DNA of 64,000 bases. Origin: Paraglaciecola arctica BSs20135 (GTDB lineage: Bacteria > Pseudomonadota > Gammaproteobacteria > Enterobacterales > Alteromonadaceae). The DNA is taken from positions 1 through 64,000 of the forward strand of contig NZ_BAEO01000060.1 of NCBI RefSeq assembly GCF_000314995.1, given 5' to 3'. Below, in pieces: positions 1 to 8,836 of the stretch (position 1 is the stretch's first letter; every line of letters starts with the position of its first letter). The position numbers and the translations under genes are program-made. A model generated the notes under the pieces. The model made no database searches. It worked only from the letters and a program-made list of their open reading frames with translations, and was not told where the DNA came from.

Positions 1-133
1 TACCATTCCGCATAAAGAAGTGCCCACTCAGAAATCACCAGCCATTTTTGCACAAGGCGTCACTATGCAGGAATGGCAAGCCCTTTCAAATAGTGAGAAC
101 GAAGTGCAAGAATGGCTGGTGCTTCCCCTTTAG
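1..133 (+). CDS. C-terminal end of an unrecognised protein (partial)
   Basis: An open frame enters from the left edge and stops at TAG 131-133, giving about 43 residues that end in QEWLVLPL. I do not recognise the family. The first 30 bases also form one arm of an inverted repeat matching 233-262, so the gene end overlaps or was overwritten by that element, and the first residues may be element-encoded. The composition looks protein-like, but this could be a chance open frame inside the element. Confidence 0.3.
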   Translation, partial: TIPHKEVPTQKSPAIFAQGVTMQEWQALSNSENEVQEWLVLPL

Positions 134-262
134 GGCGAGTTTTAAAAGGGCTTACTCTGCGTTGCTCGAATTCGCAATAGAATAACTATTACTTCATTCA
201 AGCGCCTTGATTAAGCCCTTTTAAAATCTCGCTGAGAGGTCACTTCTTTATGCGGATTGGTA
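1..262. repeat. Inverted-repeat (MITE/REP-like) element
   Basis: Bases 1-30 and the reverse complement of 233-262 agree at 27 of 30 positions; the core is CCGCATAAAGAAGTG. A second, inner inverted repeat joins 135-154 (GCGAGTTTTAAAAGGGCTTA) with 212-232. The right half is compact, with outer and inner arms adjacent, while the left arms are separated by about 100 bp that read as an open frame. This asymmetry suggests a palindromic mobile element with extra sequence in one half, or two truncated copies. No transposase is present, and I saw no other copy in the window. Confidence 0.6.
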
Positions 263-637
263 TTAAAGGTAGGTTTGTTGTGAATAGTGGTTCGCAGTTA
301 CTCATACTAGATAATGAATCATTAACGGGTAACTCATTTGTTTTCTTACTGCTTTGATAATTAATGTTCACAGCTTTTGATTCAAGCTGTTAGTAAAATA
401 ACAAATGGAAAAAGTGGGTTTGAAATCTACCTTGATGGATAGGCTACGTACGTAGTTTAAACTCAAAAAAGCACAAGGTTTGATTATAGAAAATCGTTTA
501 AAGAAGGTTGGTCACTTTAAGTCAGATGTTTTCTTATACATTGTTCAAGTTATATAACTAATTTGATTTTTTTATTGTTATGGGTTATTACAGCAGTACG
601 GTTTTTGTACTGTCCCAATAGCCGTATCACTAAAACC
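263..637. promoter_or_regulatory. Leader region of the TonB receptor gene
   Basis: This is AT-rich non-coding DNA upstream of the receptor gene. The one notable element is a perfect 12-bp palindrome, CTACGTACGTAG, at 444-455, about 185 bp before the chosen start. It could be an operator. No convincing -35/-10 pair stands out. Confidence 0.25.
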
Positions 638-3600
638 ATGGAGAACAACACATTGAAACTTAAAAATATAAAACTAAGAAATGCAATACGAAACGCACTT
701 GTGTTAGCTGTATCAGCAAATGTAATGTCAGCAGCAAATGCACAGGATAATGAAGATAAAGATAATCAAGAAAAGATAGTTATCACGGGTTCTCGTATAT
801 CAAATAACGAATTTGCATCACCATCACCCATTCAAATACTTAATGTTGATGATGCTAAACAAGCTGGTATTACGAGTGTAGCAGGCATGCTACAACGTCT
901 TTCTCTTGTTAACGGTACGCAGATTGATAATACAATTAATACTAACTCAGGAAACTCAAATGCCACAGAGGCCCCGCCGTCCGGTGGAGTTGGTTCCGTT
1001 AACGTTGGTCTACGTGGCTTAGGTGCTGAGAGAACGTTAATACTTCTCAACGGGAGTCGATTAGGTGCATCCGGTGTTCGTGGTGCTCCATCACAGCCTG
1101 ATTTAAGTTTGATACCATTAGATATGGTTGATCGAATCGAAGTGTTATCAGACTCTGCATCTGCTATTTATGGGGCTGACGCGGTGGCAGGCGTTATTAA
1201 CGTTATTTTGAAAAAATCATTTGATGGCGCTCAAATTAGCGCGAATATCACTTCGCCTTCTGATCCAGGTGGCCAAACAAAACAATTGTCGTTTGTGACA
1301 GGGGGGGAAGGTGAACGTTTCAAGTTTATCTTTGGTGGCGAATATTATGAGCGTGAACGAATTTCTTTAGGTGACCGAGTTGACTGTATTGAACGGAGAG
1401 AAATTAACGCCGCAACGGGTGAGGAATATAACTATTGCTGGAATGGTTTCCCAGACAATGCCGCACTAACAACTAATGACTCCTCCGGTAATATTTGGAA
1501 TTTTTATACTCCAGGGCAATCAAATCTAACGAATCCACTAACCGGACAGCCCGTTGCGAATTGGAGCAATCAAGCTAACATTCCTGACGTATGGAGTACT
1601 CAATATCCCTTTTTAGGTACTCAAACTGGTAATGATCGTTTTAATCTTAATCCTGATTACAGTGATTCACCGGATCGGTTACGGTCTGATCTTGTGTCGC
1701 CAGTAACTCGTTTTTCATTAATGACTAGTGGTAGTTATTTCCCTGAATGGGGTGAAAAGGAGAATATCGAGATATCATTTGCCACATCCTACTTTCACCG
1801 TCATCTAACTAATAGAGCGTCGACCGAGCAGGTATATATAGGTGTCCCAGCATTCATTCCTTATGAAAATGCGCAAGGTAATGTGGCGTTAAATGAAGAT
1901 GGTACTAGAGACTTAGTTCCTAACCCATTAAACCCATTTGGGACTGATGCTTTACCCATTATTACTATTGATAACCTTAAACAGGAACGTGACGTTGAAC
2001 TTGATCATTTTCGCTTTTCTACGGGTATCTCGGGTGATTTACCTGGCGAATGGGCTAAAGATAATGGTTGGACATTTGATGTTAGTATGAGTTATGACAG
2101 AGGTGATGGGGCTGCAAGTCAACCCTTAATGGATGAGAGAAACCTAATCTTTACTGTAGAAACTCTCCGTCTTGATTCAAATGGCGACTTAGCTTGCGGT
2201 GTCCCTATTTTAGCGAACAATACTTGGGGCGGTATCATTAGTGCTCAAGATTGTGTGCCTGTTGACTTTTTTAACACTGGACTTTATGGTAATTCCGGTG
2301 ACAGTACTGGCTCTCTCACTGCAGCAGAATCAGACTACCTAATTGGTGAACGTGTTAATAGAACTGTTGTGACACAGTCAATATTATCTGGTTATGCTAC
2401 TGGTGAGCTGTTCTCATTCGATAATGGTGGAACAGCAAGTTTAGTATTGGGTGTTGAAGCACGTCGAGATACTATCGACTCACAAGCTGATTTTAATGGC
2501 GCTAATGGTCTTCTAGTGGCAGAAAGCCCCGGAACTGAAGGTATTACAGCTGGTGCCCGTACAATCAGTGAAGTATTTGGTGAATTGAGTTTACCGATAC
2601 TTCGTGAAGTTGATGGAGCACACGAACTAACGGTTGATTTAGCCATGCGCTATACCGACGAGTCTAACTTTGGTGGCGAAAATACCGAACGTCTTCGTGT
2701 TACTTATGCTCCTGTAGATTGGGTGTCTATTAGTGCTGCTTATGGTACCTCTTTTCGTACACCAAATTTACGTGAGCAGTTCCTAGGTAATCAATTCACT
2801 GGTACTGGCGGTGGTAGTGATCCTTGTAATGCCGCTGCTTTTACTGATGGCTCTCCAGCGGTATATGACCCAAGTTTAGAAACGCGTACCCAGCAAACTT
2901 TGGATAACTGTGTATTAGATGGTGCTAATCCATTTGTTCTTGGTACTCAAGGCTCTACTACTATACCAGTAAGAGTGGGGGGGGCAGTTGATAACCTACT
3001 ACCGGAAACATCTGACCAGACAACATTTACGGTGAAAGCGCAGCCAATTGATAACGACGATATGAGCTTCGATTTCTCAATAACGTATTTTGATATAGAA
3101 ATTGAAAATACAATTCAATCTGTATCGGCTGGATTCATTTTAACCCGCTGTTTCGAAGATTTACCGGGGTTAGCAAGCCCGTTCTGTGATTTAGTTGGCC
3201 CTAGAAATCCAGAGCTTGGGGAAGCTTCTCGATTTGTTGCAGATGTCGATGCATCGTTTGTTAATATTGGTGCTGAAGTATCAACGGGTTATGACGTGAA
3301 TACACGTTTGGGACTAAACTATGAAGGTTTTGATATCGTTTGGACAGTACAAGCAACATTCCAGGACGAGAGAAGTCAAACTATTATCAAAGATGAATCG
3401 CTGGTAAATGGTGGTAAAGATGACTTTGTTGGCACTTTTGGAACGCCTGAAATACGACTAGTTACCCAGTTAATGTTCAATATGGGGGATTTCTCAATAG
3501 TCTATAGTGGCCGATTCATTGATGAAACGTCAGTCTTTATTCGTGATCCCTCGACTTCAGGAAGTTCATGTCTTAAAAGCAATGCAGGTGCAAGTGCTGC

Positions 3601-3847
3601 GACTATTACAGGTGACCCTGATGTATACAGAGATTGCGTCGCAGAAGCCGCATTTTACTCAGATTTATCTTTAACCTGGACGCCAAATGATACCTTTAGC
3701 ACGACAGTTGGCATTAGTAATATTACGGATGAGTCGCCTGCGCAAGTTTCTAGTGGTTTAGGAAACGATCGTGGTGGTCGTATGACTGGTTCTGGTTATG
3801 ACCAGGTTGGACAAAGCCTATTCTGGTTGGCTAAGTACAAATTCTAA
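638..3847 (+). CDS. TonB-dependent outer-membrane receptor
   Basis: This is a large receptor of about 1,069 residues that should import a substrate across the outer membrane using TonB energy. From ATG 638 the N-terminus has a basic region, a hydrophobic segment and an AxA cleavage site (MSAANAQ). A TonB-box-like IVITGSRI segment and a plug domain follow (GLGAERTLILLNGSRL, then IYGADAVAGVINVILK), then a long beta-barrel ending in an aromatic residue (WLAKYKF). The frame is open upstream to 563, but that extension would bury the signal peptide. The long loops and the neighbouring halogenase-like protein are typical of the carbohydrate/oligomer receptors of Alteromonadales; the substrate cannot be read from sequence. 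It ends just before a terminator shared with the convergent halogenase gene. Confidence 0.9.
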   Translation: MENNTLKLKNIKLRNAIRNALVLAVSANVMSAANAQDNEDKDNQEKIVITGSRISNNEFASPSPIQILNVDDAKQAGITSVAGMLQRLSLVNGTQIDNTINTNSGNSNATEAPPSGGVGSVNVGLRGLGAERTLILLNGSRLGASGVRGAPSQPDLSLIPLDMVDRIEVLSDSASAIYGADAVAGVINVILKKSFDGAQISANITSPSDPGGQTKQLSFVTGGEGERFKFIFGGEYYERERISLGDRVDCIERREINAATGEEYNYCWNGFPDNAALTTNDSSGNIWNFYTPGQSNLTNPLTGQPVANWSNQANIPDVWSTQYPFLGTQTGNDRFNLNPDYSDSPDRLRSDLVSPVTRFSLMTSGSYFPEWGEKENIEISFATSYFHRHLTNRASTEQVYIGVPAFIPYENAQGNVALNEDGTRDLVPNPLNPFGTDALPIITIDNLKQERDVELDHFRFSTGISGDLPGEWAKDNGWTFDVSMSYDRGDGAASQPLMDERNLIFTVETLRLDSNGDLACGVPILANNTWGGIISAQDCVPVDFFNTGLYGNSGDSTGSLTAAESDYLIGERVNRTVVTQSILSGYATGELFSFDNGGTASLVLGVEARRDTIDSQADFNGANGLLVAESPGTEGITAGARTISEVFGELSLPILREVDGAHELTVDLAMRYTDESNFGGENTERLRVTYAPVDWVSISAAYGTSFRTPNLREQFLGNQFTGTGGGSDPCNAAAFTDGSPAVYDPSLETRTQQTLDNCVLDGANPFVLGTQGSTTIPVRVGGAVDNLLPETSDQTTFTVKAQPIDNDDMSFDFSITYFDIEIENTIQSVSAGFILTRCFEDLPGLASPFCDLVGPRNPELGEASRFVADVDASFVNIGAEVSTGYDVNTRLGLNYEGFDIVWTVQATFQDERSQTIIKDESLVNGGKDDFVGTFGTPEIRLVTQLMFNMGDFSIVYSGRFIDETSVFIRDPSTSGSSCLKSNAGASAATITGDPDVYRDCVAEAAFYSDLSLTWTPNDTFSTTVGISNITDESPAQVSSGLGNDRGGRMTGSGYDQVGQSLFWLAKYKF

Positions 3848-3892
3848 TCAGGCATCAATGTAATAGCGGCTCATACTTAGTTTAGGAGCCAG

Positions 3893-3928
3893 AAAAACCC
3901 ACGTCTTCTTTGGATGTGGGTTTTTTTT
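3893..3928 (+). terminator. Rho-independent terminator
   Basis: The stem AACCCACGTC / GATGTGGGTT (one G-U pair) is followed by a run of eight T. It lies between the stops of the convergent receptor and halogenase genes. The A-run on the left side of the stem gives a U-tract in the other direction too, so it probably works on both strands. Confidence 0.85.
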
Positions 3929-3940
3929 GTGATTTTCTTA

Positions 3941-5467
3941 TTATTTAGCGAGTTGTTTAAGTGTGTTAAGTGATTCAAGGTGCGAACTATAATTGGATCC
4001 ACAGCGTTGAATGAAATTATCCAGTTCGTCCATATTAACAGATTGATTGCCTATATTTTGTGGCTTTACATTTTCAGGTGGTGGGAAAACGCCATATCCA
4101 GCAAATAATATTTGCCAAGAAGCTAGAGGAAAGAAACTGCCGGTATCATACTTTTTAATTTCATCAGCTAAGTTATTCTGTGACGCGCCTAACCAGCTTT
4201 GTACTATGGCCAAAAACGAAGGCGTTATGTTTTGATTTTCAGCATTATCACGCCAATAATCTGTATCACGTCTAGAGTTCATCCGATAATGGGCTAAAAT
4301 ATAATCGACTACACCGTCAAATGCGCGGTCATTGATTGAGTTATATTGTTGTTGATTTTGATTGCTGAAATTTCCACTCTCAAATTCAGTTATAAAGTGA
4401 CCAATGCTGTTGTAAACAAGGTGCAGCGCCATTGCCTCAATAGGCTCTATAAACCCTTGTGATAGTCCAATGGCTAGACAATTTTTACTCCAACTTTTTT
4501 CAAGTCTACCTTGCTTCCACTTTACTGTTCTAACGTTAACATCTGCATCCAATAGTCCTAAATGGGTCCTAAATTCAGTTTCAGCATCATTAACCGAACA
4601 GTACCTTGAACTAAACACGTAGCCATTACCGGTTCTATTGGTAAGTGGGATATCCCAAGCCCAACCATATTTTAAAGCGGTACTTTTAGTTTGTGAATTT
4701 AAGTCATCTTTATTTACGGGGGTGGCGACTACAACAGCGGTGTCATTGAACAACACTTTATCTAAATTGATAAAGGGTACTTTTAATGTCTTTTGTAATA
4801 AAAGACCTGCAAATCCCGTGCAATCAACGAAAAAATCGGCCTCTATTATTTCTCCCTCTCTAAATTTCAGACTGCTAATGTCCCCATTTTCTTTCTGAAT
4901 AACTCCGCTAACATGTCTTTGCAAATGCTCAACACCGCGTTGCTTAGCTTTCTTTCTTAAAAAACTTCCTAATAAATTTGAATCAAAATGATAGCCATTA
5001 GGGTGATCAAATGGAAAATTATGATTGGCTTTAGGACTTCTTTGGTTTTGTGATAGATAGGATCCGAGGAAAAAACGATCTGGATGCGCCTCCACATCAA
5101 AATTATGCCTTCTCAATTGACAATTGTTATCAAACTTTGGAAAAGTATGGATATCCATCTGTGATGGGAAAGGATGACAATATTTTTCAAATCCTGGAAT
5201 GGATGTCCAGCCCTCAAAGGTAATCCCATTTTTATATGTGGCATTACATTCGGGCATCCATTCTGATTCTTCTACGCCTATTTCATGAAAAAAGTTTTGC
5301 ATGGAAGGTGTCGAACCTTCACCAACACCGACAATACCTACGTCAGGCGATTCGATTAATGTAAAATGTATATTTCTATCTTTCCATCTAGCAGCCATTA
5401 GATTAGCAGTCATCCAACCTGCTGTGCCACCACCCAGAATGACTATTTTTAGCTTTTCATGATTCAT
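3941..5467 (-). CDS. Tryptophan 7-halogenase family flavoprotein
   Basis: The 508-residue protein belongs to the flavin-dependent halogenase family. The Rossmann FAD-binding motif GGGTAGW is at residues 12-18, and the family signature WxWxIP appears as WAWDIP near residue 270. The length is typical. In marine polysaccharide degraders such proteins commonly sit beside TonB receptors, as here, without any visible natural-product cluster, so the substrate may not be free tryptophan and halogenase activity is unproven. The gene converges on the TonB receptor and ends at the shared terminator. A GAGGTCA sequence precedes ATG 5467. Confidence 0.88.
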   Translation of the reverse strand: MNHEKLKIVILGGGTAGWMTANLMAARWKDRNIHFTLIESPDVGIVGVGEGSTPSMQNFFHEIGVEESEWMPECNATYKNGITFEGWTSIPGFEKYCHPFPSQMDIHTFPKFDNNCQLRRHNFDVEAHPDRFFLGSYLSQNQRSPKANHNFPFDHPNGYHFDSNLLGSFLRKKAKQRGVEHLQRHVSGVIQKENGDISSLKFREGEIIEADFFVDCTGFAGLLLQKTLKVPFINLDKVLFNDTAVVVATPVNKDDLNSQTKSTALKYGWAWDIPLTNRTGNGYVFSSRYCSVNDAETEFRTHLGLLDADVNVRTVKWKQGRLEKSWSKNCLAIGLSQGFIEPIEAMALHLVYNSIGHFITEFESGNFSNQNQQQYNSINDRAFDGVVDYILAHYRMNSRRDTDYWRDNAENQNITPSFLAIVQSWLGASQNNLADEIKKYDTGSFFPLASWQILFAGYGVFPPPENVKPQNIGNQSVNMDELDNFIQRCGSNYSSHLESLNTLKQLAK

Positions 5468-5683
5468 TATTGACCTCTAAATAGACGTTTTCCTTCACTG
5501 CTAAATACTATAGGTTACTGTCTTGAATTAACAGGTCACGAACTAACTTGTCAGCTAAGATAAATGTTGTTTTTACATGTCTTTTACTGGCTTAAATTGA
5601 GGTCGTGATGCTTATTAATCTTAGAAATAACATAGTCAGAGTCAGCATGATTTGTAATCTAGTGAAATATAATGGTTAGCTAA

Positions 5684-6051
5684 AACAATAAGAAGTCTGG
5701 GCATAGGCAAGATAAGCCTGAAGACACATCGCTAGGTATTAAACATATTCTTGAACTGCTAAAGAGTCAGTTACCTAACACAAAAGTTTAGTTGCTGGCT
5801 ATATTCCCCGTGGTGCTAATGTGGATTATCCGCTTCGTAAAATAAACAACGATATTAATGACATTATTAAAGATTATGGTGATGCCAAGCGTGTTTATTA
5901 TTTAGATATAAATCCTATATTTCTTGATGAGAATGGCAATTTAAGTCAATCGGTGATGCAGGATTTACTGCACCCCAATAAAGACCAATATAAGATTTGG
6001 GCTGATGCAATGGAGCCTAAAAATACTGCTTTAATGGCACAGAATGGTTAA
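5684..6051 (+). pseudogene. Decayed SGNH/GDSL hydrolase (C-terminal remnant)
   Basis: The last 76 codons (from 5821) read as the end of an SGNH hydrolase of the PAF-acetylhydrolase type, including YLDINPIFLDENG and the catalytic DLLHPN block with its Asp-x-x-His. The expected preceding segment is in another frame from 5684: NN, GHRQDKPEDT, then GIKHILELLKSQLPNTKV. That frame meets a TAG at 5789-5791 and must shift at the CCCC run (5806-5809) to join the distal part. The nucleophile-Ser N-terminal half is absent. One nonsense codon, one frameshift and 5' truncation make it a pseudogene. Confidence 0.75.
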
Positions 6052-6595
6052 CGAACCAACCACAATACAGCCTGTGGCTCATTGAATATTGCAGGGGGCG
6101 CGTTTTATCATGAAACTAATTTGCTCTACTTTTTCTAGCTGTAAGGAGTCATGTATTTCGGTGATTTGCATTAAGACTGCATAGCCATAATATTCTCTCA
6201 AATAAATAAGTTGATCAAAGTACTTAAAAGATTATGTCACAGCAAACTATTTAACTCATAGGCTTGCGGAGCCAAGCTCGCGCTTGCATCTTGGAAATTC
6301 ATAAACCTCCCCTGAGGTATTTAATTTTTATTTACTGATAACTTCGTCATCTAAGACCAAGTTAGATTCCTAGATCGTGGTCATATTCATACTGAATCGC
6401 TAATTCATCAAAAGGAAAATTTGACAAGTTATATTGATTCGGAGTTAATGATAGCCGAAGGGTAATTTAATTTATCGATTAACTGAATTTGCTGTGAAAA
6501 AATATTTTCTAAAATATAAATCTTCACAGCTTCTTCCTAAAATAAAGACACCGACTTGGTGCAAAGAGTGATTATTTAAGTAACTGGAGGTTAGA
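6052..6595. other. Intergenic region without a recognised gene
   Basis: These 544 bp hold no open frame I would call coding and no clear terminator. The last 60 bases carry the Shine-Dalgarno sequence CTGGAGG (6584-6590) for the GTG start at 6596. The region probably contains the promoter of the two-component genes and may include further debris of the decayed hydrolase. Confidence 0.5.
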
Positions 6596-8824
6596 GTGGC
6601 TCAATCAACTGAATCATATAAATTTTTAGAAGACTCTGCACAAACTCCAGAACCATCTCGAAGGCAGGTTAACCTTTGGAAAGTTCTCAGTGTTGAAGAT
6701 GATCTAGATTATCAAAGTGCCCTTGTTTCCAGCTTAGAATCATTAATTTTACCTAACCACTCCAAGCTGCAAATACTTACAGCCAATTCTGCTTTTGAAG
6801 CCTCAACGATCCTAAGTACTCATAAAGACATCGGTCTTATTTTATTAGATGTGGTGATGGAAGAAGACGATGCCGGACTGCGTTTAGTCAGTATTATCAG
6901 AGAAGAATTGGGCAACGCCCTTGTTAGAATTGTATTGCTAACGGGTCAACCTGGTTTTGCCCCAGAAAAAGAAGTGATGAGTGCCTTAGACATCGACGAA
7001 TATTGGAATAAAGCCGATTTAAAGTTGGATAAATTGCATTCTATAGTCGCCAGCAACATGCGCACATGGAATTACATGTCAGAACTTGCTGAAGCCAGTC
7101 AGGGGCTGCAAATAGTACTTGATGCCGCAAAAAGTATAAACAGTCGCTATGACCTAACCACCTTCACTCGTACAGTATTAGCTGAAATCGGCAATATTAT
7201 TGGTGTCAAAGAAGGCGGCTTATTTTGTATGGGAAATAGCATGAATCCATTTGACGATGCTATGGTATTAACTGCTACAGGCTGTTTTGCAGATCTGGAG
7301 GGACTCAAACTTGCCGACGTTCAACTTAGTGAACTGTTCGAGGATTTACAAGCGGCACTAAGTGAAAAACACCATGTCATTACGCCAAAACGCTCAGTAT
7401 TTTATTTTGAAACTAAAGACATCAACGAACAGTGCTATTTAATTGTGGTGAATTCCACTACGTCCGTAACAGAGGCTCATATTAACTTACTCAAGGTGTT
7501 TAGTGAAAATATCAGCAGTGGTTTTACCAACATAGCCCTACTTAATCGTGTTACCGAGCTTGCCTATACCCACAGTGATCTAAACATCCCAAACCGCAAC
7601 TGGTTAAAAAAAGAAATTCAGAGTATGTGCCGTTTGGAATGGCAACAAACTCGTTTATTAATGCTTGAAGTGAATTATTTTGATGAAATGAAGTTCACTT
7701 TTGGCTATGAGTTTACTCAAAACGTATTGATTTATATTTATCAAAATTTAGTGCAATTATTGCCGACGGGCTCACGGATATCATTATCTGGGCACAAGCA
7801 ATTTTCTATTTTGCTCGACAGTAATTTTGAGCTATCGCACGATTTGATTGATAAACTGACCTATAACGAAGTTAAAGTTGATGGCGTGGCACATGTATCA
7901 TCCTTTACTTTATTAGATATACGCTTTGATACACTTAAGCAAATTCCAGCCGAAAGAATAGTCAGTATGGCGGAATCGGAACTCAAACAGGCCTCTATCA
8001 ATAATATTAATTATCTGCAGCATTCACAGCAAGAAACTGACTTAATAGACCGCCGTTACCGCTTAATGGACGAATTACGCAACACTATTCGAGGGGGCAA
8101 ACTGAGCGTTATGCTGCAACCCAAAGTGTGCCTGTCAACTGGTAAAGTTGTCGGTTTTGAGTCTTTAGCTAGATGGCAGCGTGATGATGGTTGTTTTGTA
8201 CCACCGGATGAATTTATCGCTATTGCTGAAGCATCAGGACTGATTATTAAACTTGATTGCCTAATATTTGAAAAAACCATGGAAGCCTTAAAAACTTTGA
8301 TTAGTTTGGGTTACAGGATCCCTGTGGCTTTTAATGCTTCTTCATTTGATTTGTTACACCCTGACTATTTCAACTTTGTCGCAAACTGCCTTGTTAGCTT
8401 TGATATAGCTCCGGAGTTACTTGATTTAGAAGTCACAGAAACTCAGTCCATGTCAGACTACGAGAGAATTCAAAAATGCTTACAACGTTTTGTCGCCTTA
8501 GGCATAAAAATAAGTATTGATGACTTTGGCACTGGTTATTCATCCCTTGCCCATATATCGAATATCACCGCCAACAGCATCAAAATTGATCGCAGTTTTG
8601 TCAGTAAACTGGAAACGGATAAAAACAGTGAACATGTCATCAATATGATTTTAAAATTAGGTAAACAATTCGATTTCAGTATAGTGGCAGAGGGTATAGA
8701 AACTGAATATCAAAAGCAGTGGCTTAGCAATGCTGGCTGTGACATTGGTCAGGGGTATTTATTTGCTAGGCCTATGGGCATACACGATTTAATTGAGTGG
8801 TTAGCTGCAGATAAAAGACGATAG
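6596..8824 (+). CDS. Response regulator with DUF3369-like, degenerate GGDEF and EAL domains
   Basis: This 742-residue regulator is predicted to hydrolyse cyclic-di-GMP. The receiver domain (about 28-155) has the acidic pair in VEDD, phospho-acceptor Asp85 (LILLDVV), LLTG and the conserved Lys in NKAD. A DUF3369-like GAF region follows (about 170-310). The GGDEF-like region (about 330-460) starts at IPNRNW but carries SGHKQF where the GG[DE]EF loop belongs, so it should not synthesise c-di-GMP. The C-terminal EAL domain keeps the usual catalytic residues: ESLARW, FNAS, LEVTET, IDDFGTGYSS, IKIDRSF and EGIE. GTG is the start because of the strong upstream GGAGG. The gene is 12 bp from the histidine kinase gene, its likely partner. 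Confidence 0.88.
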   Translation: MAQSTESYKFLEDSAQTPEPSRRQVNLWKVLSVEDDLDYQSALVSSLESLILPNHSKLQILTANSAFEASTILSTHKDIGLILLDVVMEEDDAGLRLVSIIREELGNALVRIVLLTGQPGFAPEKEVMSALDIDEYWNKADLKLDKLHSIVASNMRTWNYMSELAEASQGLQIVLDAAKSINSRYDLTTFTRTVLAEIGNIIGVKEGGLFCMGNSMNPFDDAMVLTATGCFADLEGLKLADVQLSELFEDLQAALSEKHHVITPKRSVFYFETKDINEQCYLIVVNSTTSVTEAHINLLKVFSENISSGFTNIALLNRVTELAYTHSDLNIPNRNWLKKEIQSMCRLEWQQTRLLMLEVNYFDEMKFTFGYEFTQNVLIYIYQNLVQLLPTGSRISLSGHKQFSILLDSNFELSHDLIDKLTYNEVKVDGVAHVSSFTLLDIRFDTLKQIPAERIVSMAESELKQASINNINYLQHSQQETDLIDRRYRLMDELRNTIRGGKLSVMLQPKVCLSTGKVVGFESLARWQRDDGCFVPPDEFIAIAEASGLIIKLDCLIFEKTMEALKTLISLGYRIPVAFNASSFDLLHPDYFNFVANCLVSFDIAPELLDLEVTETQSMSDYERIQKCLQRFVALGIKISIDDFGTGYSSLAHISNITANSIKIDRSFVSKLETDKNSEHVINMILKLGKQFDFSIVAEGIETEYQKQWLSNAGCDIGQGYLFARPMGIHDLIEWLAADKRR

Positions 8825-8836
8825 TAGGCTATATTT

